Assembly: GCA_945903705.1 (NCBI GenBank)
Contig: CAMDOZ010000008.1
Span: forward strand, 1 to 43,576
Direction of reading: 5' to 3'
DNA length: 43,576 bases
DNA from: Fidelibacterota bacterium
GTDB taxonomy: Bacteria > Pseudomonadota > Alphaproteobacteria > Rhodospirillales > Rhodospirillaceae
Shown: in pieces, positions 31,349-40,563 of the stretch
How the letters are laid out: each line of letters opens with the position of its first letter
Position numbering within the stretch: the first letter of the stretch is position 1
Translations under genes and position numbers: made by a program
The notes under the pieces: generated by a model
What the model was told of the DNA's origin: nothing
Seen by the model: only the letters and a program-made list of their open reading frames with translations
The model's database searches: none

Positions 31349-31498
31349 GAGAGAGCCGTTCTAGTTAAGGAGCGAGTGGCCGCGGGGGCGGAATTCATCT
31401 AGATTCGCGAGGGATGATGGCACGGTTGAGGCAAGCTGCACATTGCAAGCCTGCAACAATTCGCGGCCAAAAAGCGTGATGGAACGGGGACTTAACGA

Positions 31499-32653
31499 AT
31501 GGATGCGGATACCGCTAGCGTTCTCGGCCTTGCGATTTTCGTCGGCGCGTTCGTGGTCATGTACGCCCTGCGTACCATGAAGAAGGACGACGGCCCGGAC
31601 GTGAACCACCTTGCCGACACCGCGGCGCGTCTGGTCGAAGCACAAACGATGCTCGCGGGCCGCCTCGCGCAGATGGCCGACAGTCAGACGGCCGCGCAGG
31701 CGCGCATGGCCGAGCAGCTACAGGCGCAGGAGAACGTCGTGCGCACGTTGCTGGACGAGCGTCTGGCGGACGTCTCGCGCAAAGTGGGCGAAAATCTCGA
31801 GAAGAGCAGCACCAAGAACACCGAAGCGTTGGGCGCCCTGTCCGAGCGGCTGGCGGTGATCGATGCCGCGCAGAAAAACATCACCGAGCTTTCAGCGGAG
31901 GTGGTGGGCCTACAGGACATTCTTTCGAACAAGCAGGCCAGAGGCGCCATCGGTCAAACCCAGATGGAAGACCTGGTGCGCAATATGCTGCCGAGCAACG
32001 CCTACGAGTTCCAGGTGACGCTGACCAACGGCAAGCGCGCCGACTGCGTCATCCGCCTGCCGAATCCGCCGGGTATGATCGCGGTGGACTCGAAGTACCC
32101 GCACGAAGCTTTCCTCGCGCTGTGCGCGGCGCCGGACGAACGGGCGCGCGCCGCGGCGGAACAACAGTTCCGGGGCGATGTCTTGAAGCATATCAAGGAC
32201 ATCGCCGAGAAATATATCGTGCCCGGCGAGACGGCGGATTCGGCGATCATGTTCGTCCCCGCGGAATCGGTGTTCGCCGAGCTGCACGACCGCTTCCCGC
32301 AAGTGGTGGAAGAAGGATTCCGCCGGCGGGTTTATATCGTTTCGCCGACGACGCTGATGGCGACGCTGAACACCATCCGCACCATCCTCAAGGATGCGCG
32401 CATGCGCGAGCAGGCGCATGTGATACAGACCGAGATCGGCAAGATGATGGAAGACGTGAAACGTCTCGATACGCGCGTTACGGCGCTAGGGACTCACTTC
32501 GACCAAGCGCTTAAGGACGTTACGGAGATTCGCACCTCCACCGGCAAGATCGTGAAGCGCGGGCAGGAGATCGAGAACATTCCCCTCGAGAAGGACACCG
32601 CGCCCGCCATCCAAGGCGACAATGTCACGCAGCTGCGGGTGATCGCGGAGTAG
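31499..32653 (+). CDS. rmuC: DNA recombination protein RmuC
   Basis: A 384-residue RmuC. One N-terminal membrane span (ASVLGLAIFVGAFVVMYAL), a coiled coil (about 40-135), then the nuclease-like core: RGAIGQTQMEDLVRNMLPSN, RADCVIRLPNPPGMIAVDSK (D...xK of a PD-(D/E)XK-type site) and SAIMFVPAESVFAELH. VYIVSPTTLMATLNTIRTI precedes the final helix. Limits DNA inversions between short repeats in E. coli, of possible note in a repeat-rich genome. GGGGA ribosome site about 8 bases before ATG 31499. Ends two bases from a convergent permease gene. Confidence 0.95.
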   Translation: MDADTASVLGLAIFVGAFVVMYALRTMKKDDGPDVNHLADTAARLVEAQTMLAGRLAQMADSQTAAQARMAEQLQAQENVVRTLLDERLADVSRKVGENLEKSSTKNTEALGALSERLAVIDAAQKNITELSAEVVGLQDILSNKQARGAIGQTQMEDLVRNMLPSNAYEFQVTLTNGKRADCVIRLPNPPGMIAVDSKYPHEAFLALCAAPDERARAAAEQQFRGDVLKHIKDIAEKYIVPGETADSAIMFVPAESVFAELHDRFPQVVEEGFRRRVYIVSPTTLMATLNTIRTILKDARMREQAHVIQTEIGKMMEDVKRLDTRVTALGTHFDQALKDVTEIRTSTGKIVKRGQEIENIPLEKDTAPAIQGDNVTQLRVIAE

Positions 32654-32655
32654 CT

Positions 32656-33840
32656 CTAGCGCACCTGTAACGCCACAGCGACCGGCAGCCGCGCGGCGCG
32701 GGCGGCGGGCAAAAGCCCGCCCAGGGCACCGACGGCGAGAGCCCAGAGAATGCCGGTGGTCAGCACCGGCCCACTGACGGTCAAGGGGAACACCAGCTGG
32801 GTGAAGTTGGCGCCGAGGGTGCTGACGGCGTTGCCGTTGAAAAAGAGCCAGGCGAGCAGAGCGCCGACCGCACCGCCCGCGAGCGCCAGCAGTAATGCTT
32901 CCAGCAGCACTGAGACCATGACCGACGCGGATCCGAAGCCGATGGCGCGTAAGGTCGCGATCTCCACCGTGCGCGCGGCAACGGCGGAGTACATGGTGTT
33001 GAGCGCGCCAAACAAAGCGCCCACGGCCATGATGCCGCCGACGAAATAGGCGATGAAGAAGAGCACCTGGCTCAGCTGCCGTGACTGGGAGGCGTAGTAG
33101 TCGGGCTCACGGCGCACGTCCAGCCCAAGGGTCGGATTGCTAGAGACCCAGGCCTTCAGCGCGTCGAAGGCTTCCGGGCTTTCCAGCATCACCGACATGG
33201 CCTGGAAGCCGGGACGGCGATAGGCAGAGGCGATCGACTCCGCGTCGGCCATGATCTCCGATTCATGCGTGTCGCCGTTGCTCGTGAAGACGCCGACGAC
33301 GGTCCACTCGGTGCCGCGGATGTTGATGCGGTTGCCGATCTCGAGGCCCTGGAACTGCGCGTGCGCCGATTTGCCGACGATGGCTTCATAGACGGAGGGC
33401 TGGAACGCGCGGCCCTCGACGATCTGCATTTCCGGCCTGAGGGCGAAGACCGCTTCGCCGACACCGCGCAAGGCGACATTGGCGGCGTCGGTCTGGCCCT
33501 TCTTGGGCAGATTGACCATCACAAGCAGTTCAGCCGAAGCGATCGGCCGCCCGTCGCTGTCCTTCTTGATGCCGGGACCATCGCTCAAGGTCACCGCCGC
33601 GCTGCGGCTCATACCGCTTTCCAGCTCCGAGTTGGCGGCGCCGCGCAAGATGATGGCGCGGTCGGCCCGGCCGGTGCCGGCGACGGTGGACTGGAAGCCC
33701 GACGCCATGGCCAGAACCGACACCAGCACGGCCACCACGCCGGCCACGCCCACGACCACCACGAGGGAGCTCCAGAACCGCTGCCACAGATTGCGGAGGT
33801 TCATGAATGAGATTGCAGTGATCTGATCGAGCGCGCGCAT
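32656..33840 (-). CDS. ABC transporter permease, MacB/FtsX family (second of two)
   Basis: A 394-residue permease with the MacB topology: one span near residues 25-50, a large periplasmic region (about 55-260, MacB-PCD-like with a GRAFQPSVYEAIVGKSA segment), then three spans at the C-terminus. These are VLFFIAYFVGGIMAVGALFGALNTMYSAV, SVLLEALLLALAGGAVGALLA and LTTGILWALAVGALGGLLPA. The pre-span MYSAVAARTVEIATLRAIGF is the ATPase-contact motif. Nine bases after the first permease, so one operon. No ATPase or adaptor gene is in the window around it. Confidence 0.87.
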   Translation of the reverse strand: MRALDQITAISFMNLRNLWQRFWSSLVVVVGVAGVVAVLVSVLAMASGFQSTVAGTGRADRAIILRGAANSELESGMSRSAAVTLSDGPGIKKDSDGRPIASAELLVMVNLPKKGQTDAANVALRGVGEAVFALRPEMQIVEGRAFQPSVYEAIVGKSAHAQFQGLEIGNRINIRGTEWTVVGVFTSNGDTHESEIMADAESIASAYRRPGFQAMSVMLESPEAFDALKAWVSSNPTLGLDVRREPDYYASQSRQLSQVLFFIAYFVGGIMAVGALFGALNTMYSAVAARTVEIATLRAIGFGSASVMVSVLLEALLLALAGGAVGALLAWLFFNGNAVSTLGANFTQLVFPLTVSGPVLTTGILWALAVGALGGLLPAARAARLPVAVALQVR

Positions 33841-33849
33841 GGGAGGACC

Positions 33850-34992
33850 TTACCGGCGCAATGCGTCGATGATCGTCAGGCGCGAGGCCAAGATCGCAGG
33901 CGGCAGGGCCGCGACAACGGCCAAAGCCGCCGCAATGGCGGTGCCGAGGACGATGACGTCGGCGGGCATTTTGGCGACACCGATAAATGCGCTGAGGGCG
34001 GGGAACATGGCCGTCGCCACGCCGAGGCCTATAAGGGCGGCGACGACGCAGAGGATCACCGACTCCACCAGCACCAGCGTAACCACGCCTCTATCGGTGA
34101 AGCCTAAGGTCTTCAGCACCGCGAGCTCGGGCACGCGTTCGCGGAACGACTGCATCATGGTATTGCCCGTGAGGAACAGGAGCGTGAACAACACCGCGCC
34201 GACGATGGCGGTCACGATCATATTTATGTCGCCGACCTGCTTGAGATAGGACTGCGTGTTTTCCTTCTCCGTCTGGGTTTTCGTCTCCGCCGGCGAGTTG
34301 GCGAAAAGGGTGTCGACGGCGTCACCGATGCGGGAGGCGGCCGCGGGATCGCCGATGCGCAGGATGTACCACCCGACCATGCCCTTACCGAAGGCGCGAG
34401 ATTCGTCGAAGTAGTCGGCGTTCAGGAAAAAGAATTGCGTTTGGCCCGGGTCGGTCGCGTGGTCGAAAATACCCACAACATCGAAGGCCCAGTCGTTGGT
34501 GCCGCCCGCTTGCGGCCAAATGGCGGACGTCAGCGGGACCCGATCACCGATCTTCCAACCGTAGCGGCGCGCGAGCTCGGAGCCGATGACGGCGCCGGTC
34601 CGCGTCGTCTTCATGACCTGCATTTGTTCTGGCGCGAGGATTAGCTCGGGAAAGAGAGCGAAGTAGCGCTCGACATCGGCGGCAAAGGAAAAGATGACAT
34701 TGGTCTTCTCCTGGTAGTAGCCGCCGAACCACGAGGCATAGGCGACACCCGTCACGCCCTCAACGCTTTCGAGGCGCTGCATGTAGGACATAGGCAGCGG
34801 CTCGATCATGCTGATGTTGCTGGCCACATAGAGGCGATTGACGTTCGCGCCCTGGATGGCATTGGAGAACGCCGAGTTCACGCCCTGCAGCATCCCGAAG
34901 AGGATAAAGGCGACGAGGATCGACAGGAACGTGAAGGCCGTGCGCGTGCGATTGCGCCACAACCCGGCCCAGAGGAGCGGAAGGTATTTCAT
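33850..34992 (-). CDS. ABC transporter permease, MacB/FtsX family (first of two)
   Basis: A 380-residue permease of the same design: span about 17-40, a periplasmic domain about 45-255 (WFGGYYQEKTNVIFSFA, TTRTGAVIGSELARRYGW), then spans in MIVTAIVGAVLFTLLFLTGN, VTLVLVESVILCVVAALIGLG and VLGTAIAAALAVVAALPPAI. The coupling motif reads SFRERVPELAVLKTLGF. Paired permeases normally work with a LolD/MacB-like ATPase and often a membrane-fusion protein; neither is adjacent. Substrate unknown; lipoprotein, peptide or lipid export are options. Confidence 0.87.
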   Translation of the reverse strand: MKYLPLLWAGLWRNRTRTAFTFLSILVAFILFGMLQGVNSAFSNAIQGANVNRLYVASNISMIEPLPMSYMQRLESVEGVTGVAYASWFGGYYQEKTNVIFSFAADVERYFALFPELILAPEQMQVMKTTRTGAVIGSELARRYGWKIGDRVPLTSAIWPQAGGTNDWAFDVVGIFDHATDPGQTQFFFLNADYFDESRAFGKGMVGWYILRIGDPAAASRIGDAVDTLFANSPAETKTQTEKENTQSYLKQVGDINMIVTAIVGAVLFTLLFLTGNTMMQSFRERVPELAVLKTLGFTDRGVVTLVLVESVILCVVAALIGLGVATAMFPALSAFIGVAKMPADVIVLGTAIAAALAVVAALPPAILASRLTIIDALRR

Positions 34993-35138
34993 GCCGTTTG
35001 CCCGCGTTTACACGTGCGATGTGGTTGGGTACCGCGCACGACGAATGACACTATGCTTCCCCCGCGCCACTTGCGTCCCGCAACACTAGCTCAAGGGCAG
35101 CGGGACGAACATCCACCATCTCCGGAGTCGACCGATAC

Positions 35139-35170
35139 GAAAAAGCCGGACCCCAAAGGGGCCCGGCTTT
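35139..35170 (-). terminator. Intrinsic terminator after the DUF4136 gene
   Basis: On the minus strand AAAGCCGGGCCCC-TTTG-GGGTCCGGC is followed by TTTTT. It ends the DUF4136 transcript before the permease operon. Confidence 0.82.
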
Positions 35171-35191
35171 CTCTTTGTCGATAAAACTAAG

Positions 35192-35896
35192 TTAGTAGGC
35201 CGAGCGGGCCGCGGGGCGCGGCGCGCCGCGTTCGACGTCGGGCGGAACCTCGACACTGACCGTCCGGGTTTCGCCGGAGCGGCCCGGGAACTCCTGGAAG
35301 ATCGCGTCCAGAATATAAGGCATCACCGGCTCGATCTGGCCGTTGAGGCCGGAGCTGACGGCGCGGCCTTCGAACACCCGTTCCTTGCGCTCGGAGTTGT
35401 AGGTGGCGGCGCGGAAGACATTCACTTCAACCCGGCGCGTGAAGAGCTGGCGCGTTTCGACGTCGTAGCGATCATCCCAGAACGGGTCGTAGCCCATATA
35501 GCCGAAGGGACCGCGGCCCCAATAGGGTCCGTAGCCGTAGCCGAACCCGAAGCCCATGCGGGGGCCGAAGCCCGAATAGCGCGTGCGCACGTCGGCGCTG
35601 GGGCCGTAGACGGCATAGCGCAGTGTGACGACGTAGTCCGCGGCCGTGGGGCCGGCGCTGCCGGTGTACTGCTTGAGGCCGAGCGTTGAGAGGCGCTGGT
35701 TCATCTGGTCGCCGAACTGCTTGAAGGCGAAGCTCGACTCCTGATCTTCATCCAGCGCGACGATGGCAAAGGTGCGGCCCTGCGGCGCTTCGGTCAGAGC
35801 GTGATAGCGCGTCACATCGGACGTGACGAATTTCGTGGATGCACAGCCGACGAGCGCGAGAAGCGCGACCGCAGCGGCGAAAACTGTTCTCAACAT
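35192..35896 (-). CDS. DUF4136 lipoprotein
   Basis: A 234-residue lipoprotein: LRTVFAAAVALLALVGC ends in lipobox L-V-G-C, followed by ASTKFV. The D-V-T-R-Y-H-x-L start, DYVVTLRYAVYG, a Gly/Tyr/Trp-rich central loop (GFGFGYGYGPYWGRGPFG) and ERKERVFEGRAVS match DUF4136. Position +2 after the Cys is Ser, not Asp, so an outer-membrane destination is expected. Role unknown. No gene is seen in the 143 bases to recR. Confidence 0.87.
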   Translation of the reverse strand: MLRTVFAAAVALLALVGCASTKFVTSDVTRYHALTEAPQGRTFAIVALDEDQESSFAFKQFGDQMNQRLSTLGLKQYTGSAGPTAADYVVTLRYAVYGPSADVRTRYSGFGPRMGFGFGYGYGPYWGRGPFGYMGYDPFWDDRYDVETRQLFTRRVEVNVFRAATYNSERKERVFEGRAVSSGLNGQIEPVMPYILDAIFQEFPGRSGETRTVSVEVPPDVERGAPRPAARSAY

Positions 35897-36039
35897 TACC
35901 TACCTCCAGAAAACTGCACCCGGACCCGCGAGGCGGGAATTCTCGGCGCACAGCACGTGACTGTTCATCTTAGAAGATATGGATGAATTATGGCACAGGC
36001 GTGACGCGGGCAGGTTGAGAATTTGAAAGTTGTGGAGCG

Positions 36040-36633
36040 TTAGACCGGGCGGCGGGCGGTGAGCGCGGCGGCGATAGTACCGTCGTCGAGATAGTCGAGC
36101 TCCCCACCTATGGGCATCCCATGGGCGAGGCCGGAAACTATTGTGTTGGTGCCGCCGAGGCGCTCGGCGATGTAGTGGGCGGTAGTCTGGCCGTCGACCG
36201 TGGCGGCAAGGGCGAGGACGATTTCTTTGACCTCGGTCGCTTCGGCGCGAGCGACCAGCCTGTCAATGCGAAGGTCGGCGGGGCCGATGCCGTCCAAAGG
36301 CGAAAGCAGGCCGCCGGTGACGTGATAGCGGCCCTTGAACGCCCGGGTCCGCTCGAGCGCCCACAGGTCGGCAACGTCCTCAACCACGCAAATGAGCGCG
36401 GGATCGCGCCGGTGATCGTTGCAGATGGTGCAGGGATCGGTGCTGTCGAAGTTGCCGCAGCGCGAGCAGATCTTCACGGACTCGGCGGCTGCGGAGAGTG
36501 TCTGCACCAAGGGCTCGAGCAGAGACTCGCGGCGCTTTATGAGCGCCAGCGCGATGCGCCGCGCCGAGCGGGGCCCGAGGCCCGGCAGTTTAGAAAGCTG
36601 CCGGATGAGCGCTTCGATCTGCGGTCCGGCCAT
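36040..36633 (-). CDS. recR: Recombination mediator protein RecR
   Basis: A 197-residue RecR for RecFOR loading of RecA on gapped DNA. Helix-hairpin-helix [19 protein letters not shown], four-Cys zinc finger [16 protein letters not shown], Toprim domain with [16 protein letters not shown], and the C-terminal Walker-B-like part [14 protein letters not shown]-type stretch (here [18 protein letters not shown]). The ATG shares bases with the ybaB stop (TAATG). Confidence 0.97.
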   Translation of the reverse strand: MAGPQIEALIRQLSKLPGLGPRSARRIALALIKRRESLLEPLVQTLSAAAESVKICSRCGNFDSTDPCTICNDHRRDPALICVVEDVADLWALERTRAFKGRYHVTGGLLSPLDGIGPADLRIDRLVARAEATEVKEIVLALAATVDGQTTAHYIAERLGGTNTIVSGLAHGMPIGGELDYLDDGTIAAALTARRPV

Positions 36634-36956
36634 TAGAAAGGTAGCTTGAAGCCCGGAGGCAGCGGCAAGCCGCCGGTGAGTTTGCCCATTTCTTCCGTAG
36701 TGTGGCGCTCGACTTTGCCGCGAGCGTCGTTGACGGCGGCGACGATCAAGTCTTCGAGCACTTCGGCTTCCTCAGGCTTCACCAGGACCGGATCGATCTT
36801 GATCCGCTTCAGCTCGCTCTTGCCGTTGAGCGTCGCCGTCACCATACCCGCGCCGGAGCTGCCGGTGATTTCGATCTCCGTGAGCTTCTCCTGCATCTCG
36901 GACATGCGGGTCTGCATGTCCTGGACTTGCTTCATGATGTTGCCGAGATTCTTCAT
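36633..36956 (-). CDS. ybaB: YbaB/EbfC nucleoid-associated protein
   Basis: A 107-residue dimeric DNA-binding protein: [18 protein letters not shown] coiled coil, [18 protein letters not shown], the [19 protein letters not shown] block and the Gly/Pro-rich end [13 protein letters not shown]. Classic dnaX-ybaB-recR order; 7 bases after dnaX. Confidence 0.97.
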   Translation of the reverse strand: MKNLGNIMKQVQDMQTRMSEMQEKLTEIEITGSSGAGMVTATLNGKSELKRIKIDPVLVKPEEAEVLEDLIVAAVNDARGKVERHTTEEMGKLTGGLPLPPGFKLPF

Positions 36957-36963
36957 CGCTTAC

Positions 36964-38640
36964 CTATTTGTCCGCCGGCTTTATTGCTTCAACTACCGCA
37001 CCGGGGAATGCCTCAAGAATAGATTTCACCAGAGGATCGGCTTTCGCCGCGTCGATTTCCTGGTCGTAGAGCGGGGTCGCGCCACCGGCGTTGGCAACGC
37101 TGACGACCCAGCGCTGTCCGGTCCAGGCGGTGAGCATCTTGCCCACTTGGCCCGCAAGATCCGACGGCGCAAGGCGGCCGGGTTTGAATTCGATCAGGCC
37201 CTGCTCGAAGCGCACCAGATGCACATTGCGGTGAAGGTGCGTGGAGAGCACGGCTTCGCGCTTAGCCACAAAGAGCTTCACCACTTCGGCGAAGGATTGC
37301 GGCTGCGGTTGAACTTGAACCTCGGCCGTGGGCTGAGGCGCCGCGACCGCGTGCGGCACATGGTCGGTGGCGACCGCGGTGGCGGTCATGCTCGGCCGCG
37401 GAGACGGCCGCACCGGCGCGGCGGCAGGCGCGCGGGCGGCGACCGCGCCGCCGCTTTCAAGGGCCTTCACCGCGTCCGCGGGCGTCGGCAGATCGGCGGC
37501 GTAAGCCAAGCGTACCAGCACCATCTCGACCGCCTGCAGCGGCATCGGCGCGGCGCGCGCTTCGCTCAAGCCCTTGAGCAGCATCTGCCACGCGCGGGTG
37601 AGCACGGCCATGGTGAGCTTTTCCGACATCGCGACGCCGCGGGTGCGTTCGTTTTCCGCGAGCGCCGGATCGGCCGCGCCGTCGGGGGCAACCTTGAGAC
37701 GCGTGAGCCAATGCACGAGTTCGAGCAGGTCCTGGAGCACCACCACCGGGCTTGCGCCGGCGGCGTATTGGTTAGCAAGAATGTCGAGGGCGGTTTTCAC
37801 ATCGCCCGTCATCATCGATTCCAGGAGATCGAATACCAGCGCGCGGTCGGCGAGACCGAGCATATCGCGCACGGCGGACTCGGGCACCGTCTTTCCGGCG
37901 GCCTGGGAAATAGCCTGGTCGAGGATGGAGAGACCGTCGCGGGCCGAGCCATCGGCGGCGCGGGCGATGAGGGCAAGCGCGCCCTCGTCCACCGACGCGC
38001 GTTCCTGCTTGGTCACCTCGGCGAAGAGTTTCTGCAAGGTGGCGCTTTCGATGCGGCGCAGGTCGAAGCGCTGGCAGCGCGAAAGGACCGTCACCGGAAC
38101 CTTGCGGATCTCGGTGGTGGCGAAAATGAACTTCACGTGCTCGGGCGGTTCTTCAAGCGTCTTCAGGAGCGCATTGAATGCCTTCTCGGAGAGCATATGC
38201 ACTTCGTCGACGATGTAGATCTTGAAGCGCGCGGAGACGGGCCGATAGCGCACGCCTTCGAGAAGCTCGCGGATATCGTCGATGCCGGTGCGGCTCGCGG
38301 CGTCCATCTCGAGCACGTCGACATGGCGATCTTCGGAGATGGCGGTGCAGTGAACGCAGGTTCCGCACGGCGTCGGCGTCGGTCCGCCCTTGCCGTCGAC
38401 ACCGACGCAATTGAGGGCGCGCGCGATGAGCCGCGCGGTGGTGGTCTTGCCGACGCCACGCACGCCCGTGAGCATGTAGCCATGGGCGAGACGCCCCGAC
38501 GTGATCGCGTTCGTGAGGGTGCGGACAAGCGCATCCTGGCCGACGAGCTGGCCGAAGGTGGTGGGGCGGTATTTGCGGGCGAGGACCTGGTATTCCGCGG
38601 CGGAGTCCGTGGACGGCTTATCGGTCACGGGCTGATCCAT
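36964..38640 (-). CDS. dnaX: DNA polymerase III subunit gamma/tau
   Basis: A 558-residue clamp-loader ATPase. Walker A is GVRGVGKTTTAR, followed by a zinc module (LNCVGVDGKGG, then CGTCVHC), Walker B IVDEVHMLS, SRC motif VLSRCQRFDL and sensor 2 DGSARDGLSILDQ. A linker of Ala/Pro (about 395-440) leads to a C-terminal domain (about 445-558) that in tau binds DnaB/alpha. No slippery A-tract for a programmed frameshift was seen, so a single product is likely. First of dnaX-ybaB-recR; preceded by the SRP RNA. Confidence 0.97.
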   Translation of the reverse strand: MDQPVTDKPSTDSAAEYQVLARKYRPTTFGQLVGQDALVRTLTNAITSGRLAHGYMLTGVRGVGKTTTARLIARALNCVGVDGKGGPTPTPCGTCVHCTAISEDRHVDVLEMDAASRTGIDDIRELLEGVRYRPVSARFKIYIVDEVHMLSEKAFNALLKTLEEPPEHVKFIFATTEIRKVPVTVLSRCQRFDLRRIESATLQKLFAEVTKQERASVDEGALALIARAADGSARDGLSILDQAISQAAGKTVPESAVRDMLGLADRALVFDLLESMMTGDVKTALDILANQYAAGASPVVVLQDLLELVHWLTRLKVAPDGAADPALAENERTRGVAMSEKLTMAVLTRAWQMLLKGLSEARAAPMPLQAVEMVLVRLAYAADLPTPADAVKALESGGAVAARAPAAAPVRPSPRPSMTATAVATDHVPHAVAAPQPTAEVQVQPQPQSFAEVVKLFVAKREAVLSTHLHRNVHLVRFEQGLIEFKPGRLAPSDLAGQVGKMLTAWTGQRWVVSVANAGGATPLYDQEIDAAKADPLVKSILEAFPGAVVEAIKPADK

Positions 38641-38685
38641 AGGGTCCTGGGCGGTCCAGAGCTCGGGCGGGGCGGGAAAGGGTGA

Positions 38686-38787
38686 GAGACTGGACGACGA
38701 CCCGAACCGAAACTCGTTACGGCTGCTTCCTTCCGGACCTGACCGGGTTGGCGAGGGATCCGTCCATCGCCAGCCTCTCGAGGGGCA
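38686..38787 (-). ncRNA. ffs: Signal recognition particle RNA (4.5S), bacterial small type
   Basis: On the minus strand GGTCAGGTCCGGAAGGAAGC is the universally conserved SRP domain IV (Ffh-binding) stem with its GGAA tetraloop and asymmetric loop. The outer helix is GAGAGGCTGG near the 5' end with CCAGTCTCTC near the 3' end. A minus-strand TATAGT lies just upstream, a likely -10. Position before dnaX is usual in Alphaproteobacteria. Ends are estimated from pairing. Confidence 0.93.
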
Positions 38788-38824
38788 CTATATCAGATGA
38801 CAGAGCGCCGGATGCAAGGCCTGC

Positions 38825-38863
38825 AAAAAGCCTCACAACTTATTCGCGCAACAGGCTTTTTTT
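38825..38863. terminator. Bidirectional terminator-like hairpin between SRP RNA and gpmI
   Basis: AAAAAGCCT (38825-38833) pairs with AGGCTTTTT (38853-38861), with a 19-base loop and T tracts on both strands. It would insulate gpmI from upstream plus-strand transcription. The long loop makes it weaker than a standard terminator. Confidence 0.45.
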
Positions 38864-38949
38864 GATTGCCAGGCCAGGGCGGACGGCTCAAAAGGACCCC
38901 ATATCGCCCGCCGCCGGACAGTCTATCTAAGGTATACTCGCAAAGACCC

Positions 38950-40563
38950 ATGAACGTGATCAGCCCCGATTCAACCGCCAAGCATGGTCGCCCCAAGCCC
39001 GTCGTCCTCGCCATCCTGGACGGATGGGGGCACCGGGTCGAAAAGACCGACAATGCGATCGCGCTGGCCACTCTGCCCACCTGGAACCGGCTGCTGGCCA
39101 CCTGCCCCCACAGCGTCGTGGAAACCAGCGGCCTCGACGTGGGCCTTCCGCCGGGACAGATGGGGAATTCCGAAGTCGGCCACATGAATATCGGCGCAGG
39201 CCGCGTGATGATGCAGGACCTGCCGCGTATCGACGCGGCTGTGGCGGACGGCAGCATCGCGAAGACCCCGGCGCTCGTGGAATTTATCGCCAAGATGAAG
39301 GCCTCGGGCGGCACCGTGCATTTGATCGGGCTGGTTTCGCCGGGCGGCGTACATTCGCACATGGATCAGATGGCGGCGCTTGCCCGCCTCATCGACACGG
39401 CCGGCGTTCCGGTGGCCATCCACGCGCTGCTCGACGGCCGCGACACACCGCCGTCCTCCGGCCGCGGCTTCATGGAGACGTTCCAAAAAAATCTCGGCGG
39501 TCTTGCGCGCACGAAAGTCGCGACCGTGGGCGGACGCTATTACGGCATGGACCGCGACAAGCGCTGGGACCGGGTCGAGAAGGCCTACGTCGCGATGACG
39601 GATGCGAAAGCGGTCGTGTTCGCGGACCCGTTGTCCGCCATCCGGGCCTCTTACGACGCCCGCATGACCGACGAGTTCATGCTGCCGGCGGTGATCGGCG
39701 ACTACCGCGGCATGAAGAACGGCGACGGCGTTCTGATGGCGAACTTCCGCGCCGACCGCGCGCGGCAGATCCTATCTGCCCTGCTATGGCCGTCGTTCGA
39801 CGGCTTCGCGCGGCCGCGGACGATTGCATTCGCCGCGGCGACGGGGCTGACGGAGTACTCCCAGGCGCACAACAAATTCATGACGGTGATGTTCCCGGCC
39901 GAAGCCGGAGGGCGCACGTTGGGTCAGGTGCTGAGCGAGGCCGGCCTCACGCAGCTGCGCATCGCCGAGACCGAGAAGTATGCCCACGTCACATTCTTCC
40001 TGAACGGCGGCTTGGAATCCGAATTCCCCGGCGAAGAGCGCATCCTGATCCAAAGCCCGAAAGTGGCGACTTACGATCTCCAGCCGGAGATGAGCGCGGC
40101 GGAGATGACCGACCGGATTGTCGAAGCGATCGAGCACAACCGTTTCGATGCGATCATCGTCAACTACGCGAACGGCGACATGGTGGGACACACCGGCATT
40201 CTGGCCGCCGCCATCAAGGCGGCGGAAACCATCGATGCGTGCCTCGCGCGCCTTGAAGCGGCCCTGAAAAAAAGCGGCGGCACCATGCTGATCTGCGCCG
40301 ACCACGGCAATCTCGAGATGATGAAGGATCCCGAGACGCACGAAGCACATACGCAGCACACGGTGGGCGTCGTTCCGGCGGTGCTGGTGAACGGGCCGGC
40401 AAGCGTCGAGCGCCTCAAGGATGGACGCCTCGCCGACATCGCGCCGACAATCTTGGAGCTGATGACGCTGGAGAAGCCCGCCGAAATGACCGGCGCTTCG
40501 CTGCTCGTGCGCACGCGCGACTCACGCGGCACAAGCTCCCTTGCGAGCCGTGCGAACGCCTAA
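38950..40563 (+). CDS. gpmI: 2,3-bisphosphoglycerate-independent phosphoglycerate mutase
   Basis: A 537-residue iPGM from ATG 38950 (NVISPDSTAKHGRP); the open frame reaches 38866, but the added residues lack conservation. Metal and catalytic motifs: VLAILDGWGHR, MGNSEVGHMNIGAGR (phospho-Ser), HSHMDQMAAL, DGRDTPPSSG, NFRADRARQI, NYANGDMVGHTG and ICADHGNLE. Interconverts 3- and 2-phosphoglycerate with Mn. A TATACT at 38933-38938 is a possible -10 that would leave a very short leader. Overlaps the next gene. Confidence 0.96.
   Translation: MNVISPDSTAKHGRPKPVVLAILDGWGHRVEKTDNAIALATLPTWNRLLATCPHSVVETSGLDVGLPPGQMGNSEVGHMNIGAGRVMMQDLPRIDAAVADGSIAKTPALVEFIAKMKASGGTVHLIGLVSPGGVHSHMDQMAALARLIDTAGVPVAIHALLDGRDTPPSSGRGFMETFQKNLGGLARTKVATVGGRYYGMDRDKRWDRVEKAYVAMTDAKAVVFADPLSAIRASYDARMTDEFMLPAVIGDYRGMKNGDGVLMANFRADRARQILSALLWPSFDGFARPRTIAFAAATGLTEYSQAHNKFMTVMFPAEAGGRTLGQVLSEAGLTQLRIAETEKYAHVTFFLNGGLESEFPGEERILIQSPKVATYDLQPEMSAAEMTDRIVEAIEHNRFDAIIVNYANGDMVGHTGILAAAIKAAETIDACLARLEAALKKSGGTMLICADHGNLEMMKDPETHEAHTQHTVGVVPAVLVNGPASVERLKDGRLADIAPTILELMTLEKPAEMTGASLLVRTRDSRGTSSLASRANA

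Noticed and set aside
30002-31402. 466-codon plus-strand ORF opposite the DUF4139 gene
   Set aside because: Antisense shadow; the minus strand has a signal peptide and family motifs.
36964-38640. Programmed frameshift in dnaX producing a short gamma subunit
   Set aside because: No A-rich slippery heptamer was found near the end of the ATPase part.
36646-38685. 679-codon plus-strand ORF, the longest open frame in the window
   Set aside because: It is the antisense of dnaX and ybaB, His/Arg/Gly-rich, with no domain; a shadow produced by high-GC codon use.
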